Positions 1 through 8,454 of a stretch of 13,670 bases of DNA are shown here, piece after piece. Source of the DNA: an uncultured Ruminococcus sp. (lineage in GTDB: Bacteria > Bacillota > Clostridia > Oscillospirales > Ruminococcaceae); the NCBI GenBank assembly GCA_947174625.1, contig CAMWJT010000015.1:1-13670 (forward strand), written 5' to 3'. The first letter of the stretch is position 1. The number at the start of each line of letters is the position of its first letter. A model generated the notes under the pieces. The model saw only the letters and a list, made by a program, of their open reading frames with translations. It did no database searches and was not told the DNA's origin. The position numbers were made by a program, and so were the translations under genes.

Positions 1-144
1 ATGCAATGTCAATAGATCTTTTATGAAATACACAGAAATCAAATTATGATCCAGTAAGCATTCAAATATTTTTTTCTGGCAATGCAAGAAGCATATTGTT
101 TTTCTGTATAAATAATATTGGCAGCTATATCCGGAATAAGTCTG

Positions 145-176
145 AAAAAATTCTCCCCTTCTGGCGAAGGGGAGAA
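145..176 (-). terminator. Rho-independent terminator of the giant surface protein gene
   Basis: Read on the minus strand this is a perfect 10-bp stem (TTCTCCCCTT at one arm, AAGGGGAGAA at the other), a 6-base loop, and a run of six T directly after the stem. It lies about 18 bases past the TAA stop of the gene at 194..8107, so it should end that transcript and make the gene monocistronic. The remaining bases 1..144 show no gene or signal that I can support. Confidence 0.93.
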
Positions 177-193
177 CTGTTGTTTTCATATTC

Positions 194-3100
194 TTATAGT
201 TCTTCTTTTTTTCTCTTCCTGGTCATCAGATACGTCAAAGCACCACCTGTCAACAGCATACCAGCGATTTCATATGGTTCTGTTCCCGTACCACCTGCGC
301 TTGGCATTGTGACGCCTTCATACTTGTTTTCCGTCTTGTTTGTCACTTTAATTGTGCTAATTTTGCCGGTTGCCAGTGGCAAGCCGTTGCCATTGTAGGA
401 AATCGGATAGTATACTGCACCGCCATTGCCGGTTACGGAATTTCCGCTACCCGTCATTTTTTCAACAGCATAATAGTAATACCTGTTTCCGTTTGCATCA
501 CAGAGTGGCAGGTCGGTAAGTGTCACCTTCCAGTTTTTACTTGAATCTTTTTCATCTGCTTGGAGCGTCAACGTTGTAACTTTAGTAGAAGTACCTGATA
601 TTTCGGGTGATTCACCTGGAATTTCCGGATCTGCTGCAGAAAGATTCACTTTGATTGTAAACTCGATTTCTCGTGCATCATTGCTCCTTGCATTGCCCGG
701 AAGGATTGCTTTTCCTGTCACAATTCCTTCTGATTCTGCAATGATGTTGCCGTTGAGATAACTGCTAGTTCCGTCACGATCCAGTGTTATAATTTCTGCT
801 ATATTCTTAGCTTTACCATCTGAACCCTTGCCCTCTGTAAGAGTCCATTCTACATCTTCGTAATAATTGCCCTCTGTATCTTTAACAACCAGTGTTGCCT
901 TATCTTTAATGCCCATTTCAATCATCTGATTTTCGTCCTTGCTGACATCAATCACATTGTTGTACTTAGGTGTCTTGGGGAGCGGTTTAGAACTATAAGG
1001 CGTAATTCCATAGGCTTCCAGTTCTGAGCCATCCGTTACGTTGCCGGTTTCATAGAAGTGATAGAGACCTGCCGCAGCACCAACTAAACCAGAGTTATAA
1101 TCAATAGCAACTTCATTTTCCGTGTAATTTTTCACATCATCCGGGAAATTAGCAAAACTTGTGCCAGCAGGTCCACCTGCAAGCGCACCTACAAGCGTAT
1201 GTGTATAATCTGAATTGGACAGCGGATATCCAGTAATTCCAGATGCAGCTCTGTGATGTGGATATTTTACAGAATTTTCTGCAAAGCCAGTTACAAGACA
1301 TACATTGCCATCGTTATTTCCGAGCATATAGCCCATCTGCTTCTTACACCATTCTTTATAGTCTGCATCAGCGATATTCTTTGTTGCAGAAAGTGCAACC
1401 TGCTGGAATAATGCATTATGTCTTGCACTGCCCCAACCATTCAATGCCACATAATCTGCCTTTGCACTCCATGTGTCAAGATAATTTTTCAGGGCACTCC
1501 AGTCATAATTTGTGTCAATATGGGATTTATACAAACACATTACAGCGGGTGTCACATCTGCGTAGAAATAACCTCTGTCATCTGTAATGGATGCACCCGA
1601 AAGTCTTTCAGAGCAATCACTCTTATAAGTGTTTTCTTTAGTTGCCAGATAGAGCCATGCAGCTGCCCATGCCAAATCACTTTTACTCTCCGAATCCTGA
1701 TATTGACTACAACTATATATCTCTCCAGCATGCTCTTTCGAGAATTTATAAAGAGATTTTGCAACTGCTAAATAATCATGTGTTGTATCATCCGGGAAAT
1801 TGATTGCATACTGCGCCAAAGCTGCGGCATATTCAGCAGCAATATTGCTTGCGCCGTTTGATATCCAGAGTTCTTCGCCAAAATTTTCTTTGGTCTCTCC
1901 TTCTGGTTTATTCCAAACTTTCTGATCTGTACTCGGATTTCCTCTCTGATAAAGGAATGATTCAACTTCACCATTACTGTTTAACTTAGTAGATGCAACA
2001 AAGAAATCACAGAAATGCTTCATGATTGTCTGATAATGATCTGTTTGACCAAGTTTGTCATAATCTTCTTTGAATTCATAGTAACTCCAACCCAGGGAAG
2101 ATGCTGTGAATCCCTGCGGAAGTCCGAACATGGTGTGATCTCCGGCATCATGGAAACCGCCTGTTACAGTTGAATCATCATAAACATGACAGTCATTTCT
2201 CCAGTCAACTGCACTCTTTTCAGTTACCTGGTCACCGCACATGTTCGCATCATAGAAGTAGAGAGAGTATTGCAGAAGTCTTGCGTAATCTTCATACTGT
2301 GATGTGCTTACAGCTGCCTCACGCAGTCTGGCAGATACAGGATTTGTTTCAGGTGCAGTTATCGATCTGTAAATATCAATCATGATTTTTTCAGGACGCT
2401 TGTTTGTGCTGTTGTCATCATCCCAGATTTTTTCAATGCCGAGATCACCGGTTTCACGAGTGTTCGTGATCTCGACTGTCTTATTTGTGGAATCTTTATT
2501 GATAGTTTGATTTGCAGGACTATAGCTTGCAGTCCAGCCGCTAATTTCTACTTCTTCGATTTTGTATTGATAATCCTCATAGAGGTTTTCAAACTTGCCT
2601 TTCCAATCATCACTAGCGGTGAGAGTCAGTGTGTCGAGGGTTTCCCAGGTTTTGCCTTCATCTTTGGAATACAGCAGATTCACAGCAATGGAATCCGGGA
2701 GGTCTGTTGCACTGACAGTATTTACCCAGTTCTTTTCAACATCAATTTTAATTGTTTTCAGCGTATTGATAATTTTGATTGACCCATTACCATTGCTTAC
2801 CTCATTACCATTATAAGATGCCTTGTAAGCAGAACCAGGATTTATATTTTCTTCTACAAAGTAAGTCCAAGGATTTTGGTTTGCATCGGTTTTGTCAAGA
2901 TCAGTCCAGCTAGCCTTCCATTTATTATTTTCATTGAGTGTTCGTGTTGCAGGGTCTGCCGTAAAAGTAGTATCTTCTTCCCCCGCAGAATTTTTGCGTT
3001 TCAGCGTTACTTCAATTTCTCTGTTTCTAAGGTCAGTAAAGTTTTTGTCGTTTTTCCATTCTTTTTCTACGCTGACCTTAATCTTCTCGCCTGCGGCTTT

Positions 3101-6100
3101 GTTCGGAATCTTGATTGTGTTGTTTTCACCCATTTCTGCATTGAGAACATCGCCCGTGGGTTGAGGATCTGGCTTCGGATCGGGATCCGGCGTGGGATCA
3201 GGATCTGTAGTAGTTCCACCACTCTCGTCAAAGTAGAATGTTATTTTATTTATAGTTGAACTACTACAAGTTATTGAGCTAATCTCAGTATTGCTTATAT
3301 CAGCAAAACCCGTAGGGGTAACAAACGTACCATTTTTAGAATCCCAAGTCATAGTATTACCGTTCAGCAACATATTGTCTGACCAGTTCCACTGATCCAA
3401 TTTATTTGTTATCCAACCTGCATTGAACACAGCCACCTGTATATTATTCATTTCTAACTTACTATCGTTATCAGAAATACTGTTAAACTGTATTTCAATT
3501 TTGCTTACAGCTCTGCCATTCAATATGGAACTCAGGTTATTAAAACCACTGGTAACCACAAGCGGATCAGTATTGCTATCATAAGCCATCACAGCAACAA
3601 CAGGACTAAAGTTTAAACTTTTGGTTACTATTTCTTCTGTTTCTGATAATGATACAGTAGAAATGTCGCCTGATGGTACTTGACCAATTTTTAATGTTCT
3701 ATTCCCTGACATCCACTCTTCGCCATTATAGCCCCAAAGTGTACTTGACCAATCACCATTTTCAATAGCAAGCTTAAATCCATTGGTAGAGCTCATTTTT
3801 ATTTCCATGCCAACAATATTATCTCTGGAAGGGTGATTTAATGATATTCCATCACCAGACGTAATTCGTACAAAGTTTGCGGTATCGTTATTAAGAGGAA
3901 CTCTCTGATTTAAAGTTGAAGTATCACCATTAGCATAATAAACAGTCATCTCTTCAATAACATTTGTTCCCCATGCTTCTTTAAAGTATAAGCAATCAAC
4001 AGTATACGATGAGTTTGTATCCGTTGAATCTCCAGAAGATGAACCATCAGAGCTACTGCCATCAGTATAAAATTTTACTCCTTTTATTTTAAGCGTTCCT
4101 GGCTGATTATTATAATAACCAACTTTTGCTTTTCCAAATTCCATGCCACCATCAATTTCAAGTGTAGCAACACCATTTACAATAGAATATTTTTTACCCT
4201 CAATCGGATTATCCACATTATTTACTTTTGACTCCCAAATCTGTATTTCACCAGACTCAATACCATCAAGTAAAATTTCGATTTTTGTCACACCCTGCAA
4301 TGTAGATGTTTTATCTTTATTTGCATAAATATACATTTCAGTTGAACCGTTACCACCATCAGCTACACCCTCAATATAAGCCTGTGTACCATTTGGAACA
4401 ATCTCAACAGAGTTATCATTATTGATTCTGAAAGTAAAGTCGCCCTCATACTGATCATAACCGTCGGCAGATTTTGTCTCTGTGAGGTAGTAAACACCAG
4501 GGGATAAATAGCCGTTTTTGATGTAATCAGAATCACACAAATCCGGATTTGCCTTGAACAGCTTATACAGACTCAAGGGATTATTATCATCTATGATTTC
4601 AATATCATTTGCACCATTCTCACCAGAAGTTGTGGGATAAATCAGAATATCATTCTCACCATTTTCACGGTATAACTCAAACTTTGCGCCTTTCAGTTGA
4701 TTATCGAAATTCTGATCCCATTTTTCTAACTGAATCTCCGCACCAGTGACTTTGACATTCTCCATCTGAATGACATCCTTTGTGATGTCAACCTGTGTCC
4801 AGTTTTGCAGATCTGTGGAACTTTCCCAACCATTGTCTTTCCTATGCAGATAGATCGGATGTTCTTTTTCCTCATAACCATCAGGGAAATCTTCTTCCTT
4901 GAAATACCAGTAGTCGCTACCGCTAAGTTCTTTCAGGTCAATTGTCTTGACTGCGCCTGTGCCATCCAGAACCGAGATTACTTTCCCCTCAATTATTTTA
5001 CCATTATTATTGCACGGATAGAGGTTAATTGTTGCGCCGGAAAGAAGTGCATTCGAGTCGTCTTTATCCACCTTACTGAACACAAGACCACGTTCATTGA
5101 CGAAAGTCATGGAAGACCCAGGAACTGGCATCACCATCATATTATCAGGATTGTAATAATACTTGGAATCGCCTTTGTCGATCTGCTGTTCATTATTCAA
5201 ATCACCGGAGATAAAATCAACATACTGATCATACTGAACTGGTTCTCTCACGACCTCAGTTCTGAGTTTCTCAATTGTCTTTGTAATGCTCCATCTGGTA
5301 TTGGGAACGCTGAATGTTTTAGATTCTTCGCTGATCTCGGTTTCAGAAGCAGAATTTTCTTCACCGCCCTCAGTTTTAGGATCTTCTCCGTCGCCCTCGG
5401 TTTCAGGATCTTCTCCGTCGCCCTCGATTTCAGGATTTTCTTCGCCGTTATCTTCTTCATCTTCTATGAAATCATTCGAACCAGGGACATAACCAAGAAT
5501 TGTTTCACCGTTTGCCAGTTTAATTACATCACCATTATTTGTAAAAATATTACTTTCTTTACCATTTTCACCTGAACCCTGGATTACAAAATTTTCAAAA
5601 TTTTTCCAGCTTTCATCGTCTGTAATAATTTTTACACCAATAACATTTTTTTCAATACCAAAACTGATACAACCATACCAGTAATTGCCATCTGTTCCGC
5701 TAAATTCAAGATTTTCCTGTAAAGTAACCGTTCCGTCGCTGTGATAGAAATAAATTTTTCTGATATTTGCATTATTACTATTTTGAGTACTCCAGGCCAT
5801 CTTAGTAACACTGAATTCCTCAGGAGGTAATGCCTCGGCTGTAACAGATACGACTGTTTCACCGTTATTCTCTGCCTCAGTCTTGACACTAGCTTTTACA
5901 GTATCTTCATCTTCGCCATTTTCCATATTCCGGTAAAAAGAGCTTACCTCCTCATAAGGTACCTCCTTAGTCCCGATCTTTTTATAGACAGTGATCGCAT
6001 CCTGATTCGCAACATTGCTGCCGTCTTCGACTCTGTTTACCCTACCATTTTCGATATTCATCCAGACTACCTGACCATTGTCATACGTCAGCTTTCTTCT

Positions 6101-8107
6101 TACCTGCTCATAAGAACCATTTGCGTCGCAGGAGTAAATATCCACAAGGTCAATGCTTATCGTATAGAAAGGTTCAGCCACATCACCATCAAACACTTTA
6201 ATCTGTGTATGAACATGCGTCGGAATCGTACCATCATTCACGGAAATCAGACCGTCACAATCACTACAGTCAAGGCACACAGTCTCATCAATCATGACCG
6301 TATAGTATTTTTCACCATCCATGATATAGCCCACCGGCGCAGATGATTCCGTGATGGTATAAGTTGTGCTGACACTCTTGTTGCCTTCATCATACGTGAC
6401 ACTACCATCAAATTTGATTTTGGATTCAAAATCCGCAAAAGTCTTGTCTGCTTCTGAAGTGAAACTGCCGACAGTCTTTCCGTCAGAATCAGTAATTGTA
6501 AAGGTTGCGCCTGGGAGATATTCACCGCCCACACTTTCAATAAATTTCTCAAACGGCAGGGAGTAGCCCGCACCTGAACCCAGGATGTCCTTGTTTGTAC
6601 CTCTGTAGGGTCTGTAGCCGAATTCCAAACCGCCCTCAAATGATTTTGCAATTAAAGCACCAGAAAGGTGACCATGGCATTCTGGATCTGAGGTTACATC
6701 TGCATTCGGTGCTAAAATTGTACCATTGAAGTTGCCATCAATGACAAGTTTTTCTGCTTCATAGAAATTATACAGAATATTTTCAGACCATTTATTATTG
6801 TTTGTCTTTTTGTTGTATGAGTCATCCCGGGTATACTCATTGGAAATACGCTCACCATTGATATATGTAAAAGTAATATGATATTGGCTAGAATCAATAA
6901 TTTTAATGTCTTTTCCTTTTACATTTATTACAATATTGGCAATGCACTTATTCCCATTTTCATCAATATATTCCGGAATGTCTACAAACTCCAGACACTT
7001 ATCACCAGGATCTAACCACTCATCAATCGTAAAATAAACTGTTTTTTCAGAACTATCCTTACCCGGACCAGTAAATTTCAGAACATCTACACTAAGGTTT
7101 TCAGCATTACTGTAGTCGGCAACACCATTATTAACATTTGCATGAAAAGAAATTTCTTTTTTTTCTTCGAGCCACTGCGGTGAATTTCCACTAATTCCAG
7201 CAAGATCACTAGATTGTTTTCTGAGCCATACAAAATAATCTGTGAAATTGATTAAAGAATCACTCTGATAAAACTGAGCCTTTTCTTCAATACCATCTCC
7301 GACATAATGCTTGTGATTATTTGATTGAAGAGCTTTATCAACATATGCTACCGTTTCACTCATATCATTTCTATGATAGTTTAATTCAGAATCAGTAAGA
7401 TCAAGTGAACTAGGAATCACAATTCGCTTATATGGATCTCCAGTGTCCAGATCAGCACCACCATTTGTTGTACCATAAGGGGCAATTCTCACAATTTGAC
7501 TAAGAGTTGTAGAATTACCCATAATAAGATGTGCAAAATTCTGAATATTCTGATAATTATCCGTATCTTTCAAGGGAATTGAACTTCCAAAATCACCAGC
7601 ACCAATCTGATAGTTATCATTTTTTGTCATGATAACACTTCCACCAACAGCTACACGACCTTCAGTATCAGAATCATTAGGTTTAAAATCATTCTCAAGG
7701 AATATGCAAAAGTCACTGGCGATACCAAGAAAATATTTATTCTGCGCTGCTGTAAGAATCTGACTAGCATCGGGATTATCCCCTAATGGAATCAGCCAAT
7801 CACGAGTTTCTTCAGCACCATCAACAGGCTCACCGATGAGCAGAGCCTTTTCGGAAAGTTGACCTGGGCTTTTGCCGTTGTTTCCATCTTTTCCGTCATT
7901 CATGTTGCTTATCATATTGTCTCCGGCAAAAGACAACTGCGTCGCAATCATACTGTCATCCACTGTGATACTGCTTGCTGGCTTAATCATAGAATATGGC
8001 ACAGCAAAAGAAACCAGGAGAGACATTGCGCTCAGAGCTGCAATATACCGTCTGCGCTTCTTACGGTTTGATTCATAATGTTCAACCACATTCTGTAAGT
8101 TTTTCAC
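194..8107 (-). CDS. Giant sortase-anchored surface protein: choice-of-anchor A, SpaA/Cna-B domains, embedded GH9 cellulase-type module
   Basis: 2637-aa secreted protein predicted to attach to the cell wall and hydrolyse beta-glucan. Start: GTG with AAGGAGG 8 nt upstream. Domains by residue: basic n-region and signal peptide about 1-46; choice-of-anchor A about 120-502; SpaA-like about 516-610, 1006-1088 and 1123-1235; acidic 9-residue repeats 893-918; unassigned beta-rich modules about 765-870, 1270-1350, 1367-1480 and 1495-1628; Asp/Pro linker 1634-1650; Cna-B 1675-1783 and 1785-1884; third Cna-B split into 1886-1918 and about 2505-2595; between the halves GH9 (about 1925-2356) and an Ig-like region (about 2380-2490). 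GH9 residues seen: D1987 and D1990 in DAGD, H2285 and R2286, E2332 in NEVAIDYNSG. The tail is MPSAGG (2601-2606), a hydrophobic segment and RKRKKEEL. No dockerin is visible. Monocistronic: own promoter and terminator. Family-level calls are firm; substrate and anchoring are inferred. Confidence 0.93.
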   Translation of the reverse strand: MKNLQNVVEHYESNRKKRRRYIAALSAMSLLVSFAVPYSMIKPASSITVDDSMIATQLSFAGDNMISNMNDGKDGNNGKSPGQLSEKALLIGEPVDGAEETRDWLIPLGDNPDASQILTAAQNKYFLGIASDFCIFLENDFKPNDSDTEGRVAVGGSVIMTKNDNYQIGAGDFGSSIPLKDTDNYQNIQNFAHLIMGNSTTLSQIVRIAPYGTTNGGADLDTGDPYKRIVIPSSLDLTDSELNYHRNDMSETVAYVDKALQSNNHKHYVGDGIEEKAQFYQSDSLINFTDYFVWLRKQSSDLAGISGNSPQWLEEKKEISFHANVNNGVADYSNAENLSVDVLKFTGPGKDSSEKTVYFTIDEWLDPGDKCLEFVDIPEYIDENGNKCIANIVINVKGKDIKIIDSSQYHITFTYINGERISNEYTRDDSYNKKTNNNKWSENILYNFYEAEKLVIDGNFNGTILAPNADVTSDPECHGHLSGALIAKSFEGGLEFGYRPYRGTNKDILGSGAGYSLPFEKFIESVGGEYLPGATFTITDSDGKTVGSFTSEADKTFADFESKIKFDGSVTYDEGNKSVSTTYTITESSAPVGYIMDGEKYYTVMIDETVCLDCSDCDGLISVNDGTIPTHVHTQIKVFDGDVAEPFYTISIDLVDIYSCDANGSYEQVRRKLTYDNGQVVWMNIENGRVNRVEDGSNVANQDAITVYKKIGTKEVPYEEVSSFYRNMENGEDEDTVKASVKTEAENNGETVVSVTAEALPPEEFSVTKMAWSTQNSNNANIRKIYFYHSDGTVTLQENLEFSGTDGNYWYGCISFGIEKNVIGVKIITDDESWKNFENFVIQGSGENGKESNIFTNNGDVIKLANGETILGYVPGSNDFIEDEEDNGEENPEIEGDGEDPETEGDGEDPKTEGGEENSASETEISEESKTFSVPNTRWSITKTIEKLRTEVVREPVQYDQYVDFISGDLNNEQQIDKGDSKYYYNPDNMMVMPVPGSSMTFVNERGLVFSKVDKDDSNALLSGATINLYPCNNNGKIIEGKVISVLDGTGAVKTIDLKELSGSDYWYFKEEDFPDGYEEKEHPIYLHRKDNGWESSTDLQNWTQVDITKDVIQMENVKVTGAEIQLEKWDQNFDNQLKGAKFELYRENGENDILIYPTTSGENGANDIEIIDDNNPLSLYKLFKANPDLCDSDYIKNGYLSPGVYYLTETKSADGYDQYEGDFTFRINNDNSVEIVPNGTQAYIEGVADGGNGSTEMYIYANKDKTSTLQGVTKIEILLDGIESGEIQIWESKVNNVDNPIEGKKYSIVNGVATLEIDGGMEFGKAKVGYYNNQPGTLKIKGVKFYTDGSSSDGSSSGDSTDTNSSYTVDCLYFKEAWGTNVIEEMTVYYANGDTSTLNQRVPLNNDTANFVRITSGDGISLNHPSRDNIVGMEIKMSSTNGFKLAIENGDWSSTLWGYNGEEWMSGNRTLKIGQVPSGDISTVSLSETEEIVTKSLNFSPVVAVMAYDSNTDPLVVTSGFNNLSSILNGRAVSKIEIQFNSISDNDSKLEMNNIQVAVFNAGWITNKLDQWNWSDNMLLNGNTMTWDSKNGTFVTPTGFADISNTEISSITCSSSTINKITFYFDESGGTTTDPDPTPDPDPKPDPQPTGDVLNAEMGENNTIKIPNKAAGEKIKVSVEKEWKNDKNFTDLRNREIEVTLKRKNSAGEEDTTFTADPATRTLNENNKWKASWTDLDKTDANQNPWTYFVEENINPGSAYKASYNGNEVSNGNGSIKIINTLKTIKIDVEKNWVNTVSATDLPDSIAVNLLYSKDEGKTWETLDTLTLTASDDWKGKFENLYEDYQYKIEEVEISGWTASYSPANQTINKDSTNKTVEITNTRETGDLGIEKIWDDDNSTNKRPEKIMIDIYRSITAPETNPVSARLREAAVSTSQYEDYARLLQYSLYFYDANMCGDQVTEKSAVDWRNDCHVYDDSTVTGGFHDAGDHTMFGLPQGFTASSLGWSYYEFKEDYDKLGQTDHYQTIMKHFCDFFVASTKLNSNGEVESFLYQRGNPSTDQKVWNKPEGETKENFGEELWISNGASNIAAEYAAALAQYAINFPDDTTHDYLAVAKSLYKFSKEHAGEIYSCSQYQDSESKSDLAWAAAWLYLATKENTYKSDCSERLSGASITDDRGYFYADVTPAVMCLYKSHIDTNYDWSALKNYLDTWSAKADYVALNGWGSARHNALFQQVALSATKNIADADYKEWCKKQMGYMLGNNDGNVCLVTGFAENSVKYPHHRAASGITGYPLSNSDYTHTLVGALAGGPAGTSFANFPDDVKNYTENEVAIDYNSGLVGAAAGLYHFYETGNVTDGSELEAYGITPYSSKPLPKTPKYNNVIDVSKDENQMIEMGIKDKATLVVKDTEGNYYEDVEWTLTEGKGSDGKAKNIAEIITLDRDGTSSYLNGNIIAESEGIVTGKAILPGNARSNDAREIEFTIKVNLSAADPEIPGESPEISGTSTKVTTLTLQADEKDSSKNWKVTLTDLPLCDANGNRYYYYAVEKMTGSGNSVTGNGGAVYYPISYNGNGLPLATGKISTIKVTNKTENKYEGVTMPSAGGTGTEPYEIAGMLLTGGALTYLMTRKRKKEEL
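1040..2335 (-). other. GH9 catalytic module inside the giant surface protein (residues about 1925-2356)
   Basis: Glycoside hydrolase family 9 enzymes are inverting beta-1,4-glucanases, mostly cellulases. The module has the GGFHDAGDH segment holding the two Asp that position and activate water (D1987, D1990). It also has the first family signature ending PHHR (2283-2286) and the complete second signature F-x-D-x4-Y-x3-E-x-A-x3-N-S from F2321 to S2339, with E2332 as general acid. About 430 residues is normal for a GH9 catalytic domain, so it looks complete and active. Endo versus processive mode and actual substrate cannot be read from the sequence. No N-terminal Ig-like domain or CBM3c directly adjoins it, as many GH9 cellulases have. 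Confidence 0.9.
5371..5451 (-). repeat. 27-bp tandem repeat encoding an acidic Glu/Asp/Gly/Pro linker
   Basis: Two near-identical 27-bp units (5371..5397 and 5398..5424) and a diverged third (5425..5451) lie within the surface protein gene. They encode 9-residue units of the type ETEGDGEDP at residues about 893-918. The stretch is a flexible acidic spacer between a beta-rich module and the following SpaA-like part. Such in-frame repeats can change copy number by slippage without breaking the frame. Confidence 0.85.
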
Positions 8108-8115
8108 AGTAACTT

Positions 8116-8122
8116 CCTCCTT
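8116..8122 (-). promoter_or_regulatory. Ribosome binding site that sets the GTG start of the surface protein
   Basis: AAGGAGG on the minus strand lies 8 nt before GTG at 8107, an ideal spacing. This supports the GTG at 8107 as the true start rather than a later ATG. The resulting N-terminus has a basic n-region (RKKRRR) followed by a hydrophobic stretch, as a signal peptide should. Confidence 0.9.
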
Positions 8123-8165
8123 GCCACAAAATTATAAAAATCTGGAGCGATACATTTATATCATT

Positions 8166-8194
8166 ATTATACCACATCCGGAACGAATTGTCAA
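8166..8194 (-). promoter_or_regulatory. Consensus SigA promoter with extended -10 for the surface protein gene
   Basis: On the minus strand TTGACA (8189..8194) is followed after exactly 17 bases by TATAAT (8166..8171). TGG directly before the -10 forms TGNTATAAT, an extended -10. Transcription should begin near 8158-8160, giving a leader of about 50 nt before the GTG at 8107. All 12 hexamer bases match consensus, so basal transcription should be strong unless a repressor acts. Confidence 0.92.
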
Positions 8195-8266
8195 TAGGAT
8201 TTTAACAAAAATAGTAGTGATTCTGCATAAATTCTAACATTTAAAACAAACAGAAAATATAAATTT

Positions 8267-8281
8267 TGTGCAGAATGCACA
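8267..8281. promoter_or_regulatory. Perfect short palindrome upstream of the surface protein promoter
   Basis: TGTGCA-gaa-TGCACA is a perfect inverted repeat (6-base arms, 3-base spacer) about 70 bases upstream of the -35 box. It could bind a dimeric regulator, but a 15-base palindrome in AT-rich DNA is weak evidence and no second copy was seen. Otherwise the stretch 8195..8349 shows no gene. Confidence 0.25.
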
Positions 8282-8349
8282 GCTAATCGATTTCTGCGTG
8301 TCATTCCATCTTTATAGTATAGTGATTCTACTTAAAAAGAGGAAAAGAA

Positions 8350-8402
8350 AGCTGAAATTGTATCATCAAGGAAGATAAATTCCTTGCTATGCAATTTCAG
8401 CT
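8350..8402. terminator. Long hairpin, probable orphan bidirectional terminator
   Basis: AGCTGAAATTG (8350..8360) pairs perfectly with CAATTTCAGCT (8392..8402). Inside it CAAGGAA (8367..8373) pairs with TTCCTTG (8380..8386) around a 6-base loop. T-rich sequence follows on the minus strand and ATTGTTTT follows on the plus strand. No gene now runs into it from the right without crossing the IS elements. I infer it once terminated the minus-strand NB-ARC locus whose end was lost. A small inverted-repeat element is an alternative. Confidence 0.55.
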
Positions 8403-8408
8403 ATTGTT

Positions 8409-8412
8409 TTAG
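8409..8412. repeat. Left target-site duplication (TTAG) of the IS701 element
   Basis: TTAG abuts the left inverted repeat and recurs at 9800..9803 directly after the right one. It fits the 4-bp YTAR target duplication known for IS701-family elements, which fixes the element ends at 8413 and 9799. Confidence 0.8.
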
Positions 8413-8420
8413 TATTACAG

Positions 8421-8449
8421 TTGTAAAAAATCCAAAAGTATGTTATAAT
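8421..8449 (+). promoter_or_regulatory. Putative transposase promoter with -35 inside the IS701 left inverted repeat
   Basis: TTGTAA (8421..8426), 17 bases, TATAAT (8444..8449), with TG one base before the -10 giving an extended -10. The -35 lies in the terminal repeat, a usual arrangement in IS elements. The predicted transcript start falls at about the first ATG (8455), so translation would be leaderless from there or begin at a later in-frame ATG (8461, 8467 or 8503). Confidence 0.5.
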
Positions 8450-8454
8450 AAAAA

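Noticed and set aside
5371..5451. CRISPR-like short repeats
   Set aside because: Units are directly adjacent with no spacers, in frame, and encode an acidic linker.
4805..5575. Plus-strand open frame of 256 codons antisense to the surface protein gene
   Set aside because: It lies wholly inside the well-supported minus-strand gene, has no ribosome binding site or recognisable domain, and its Phe/Ile-rich and low-complexity content mirrors the acidic repeats on the other strand.
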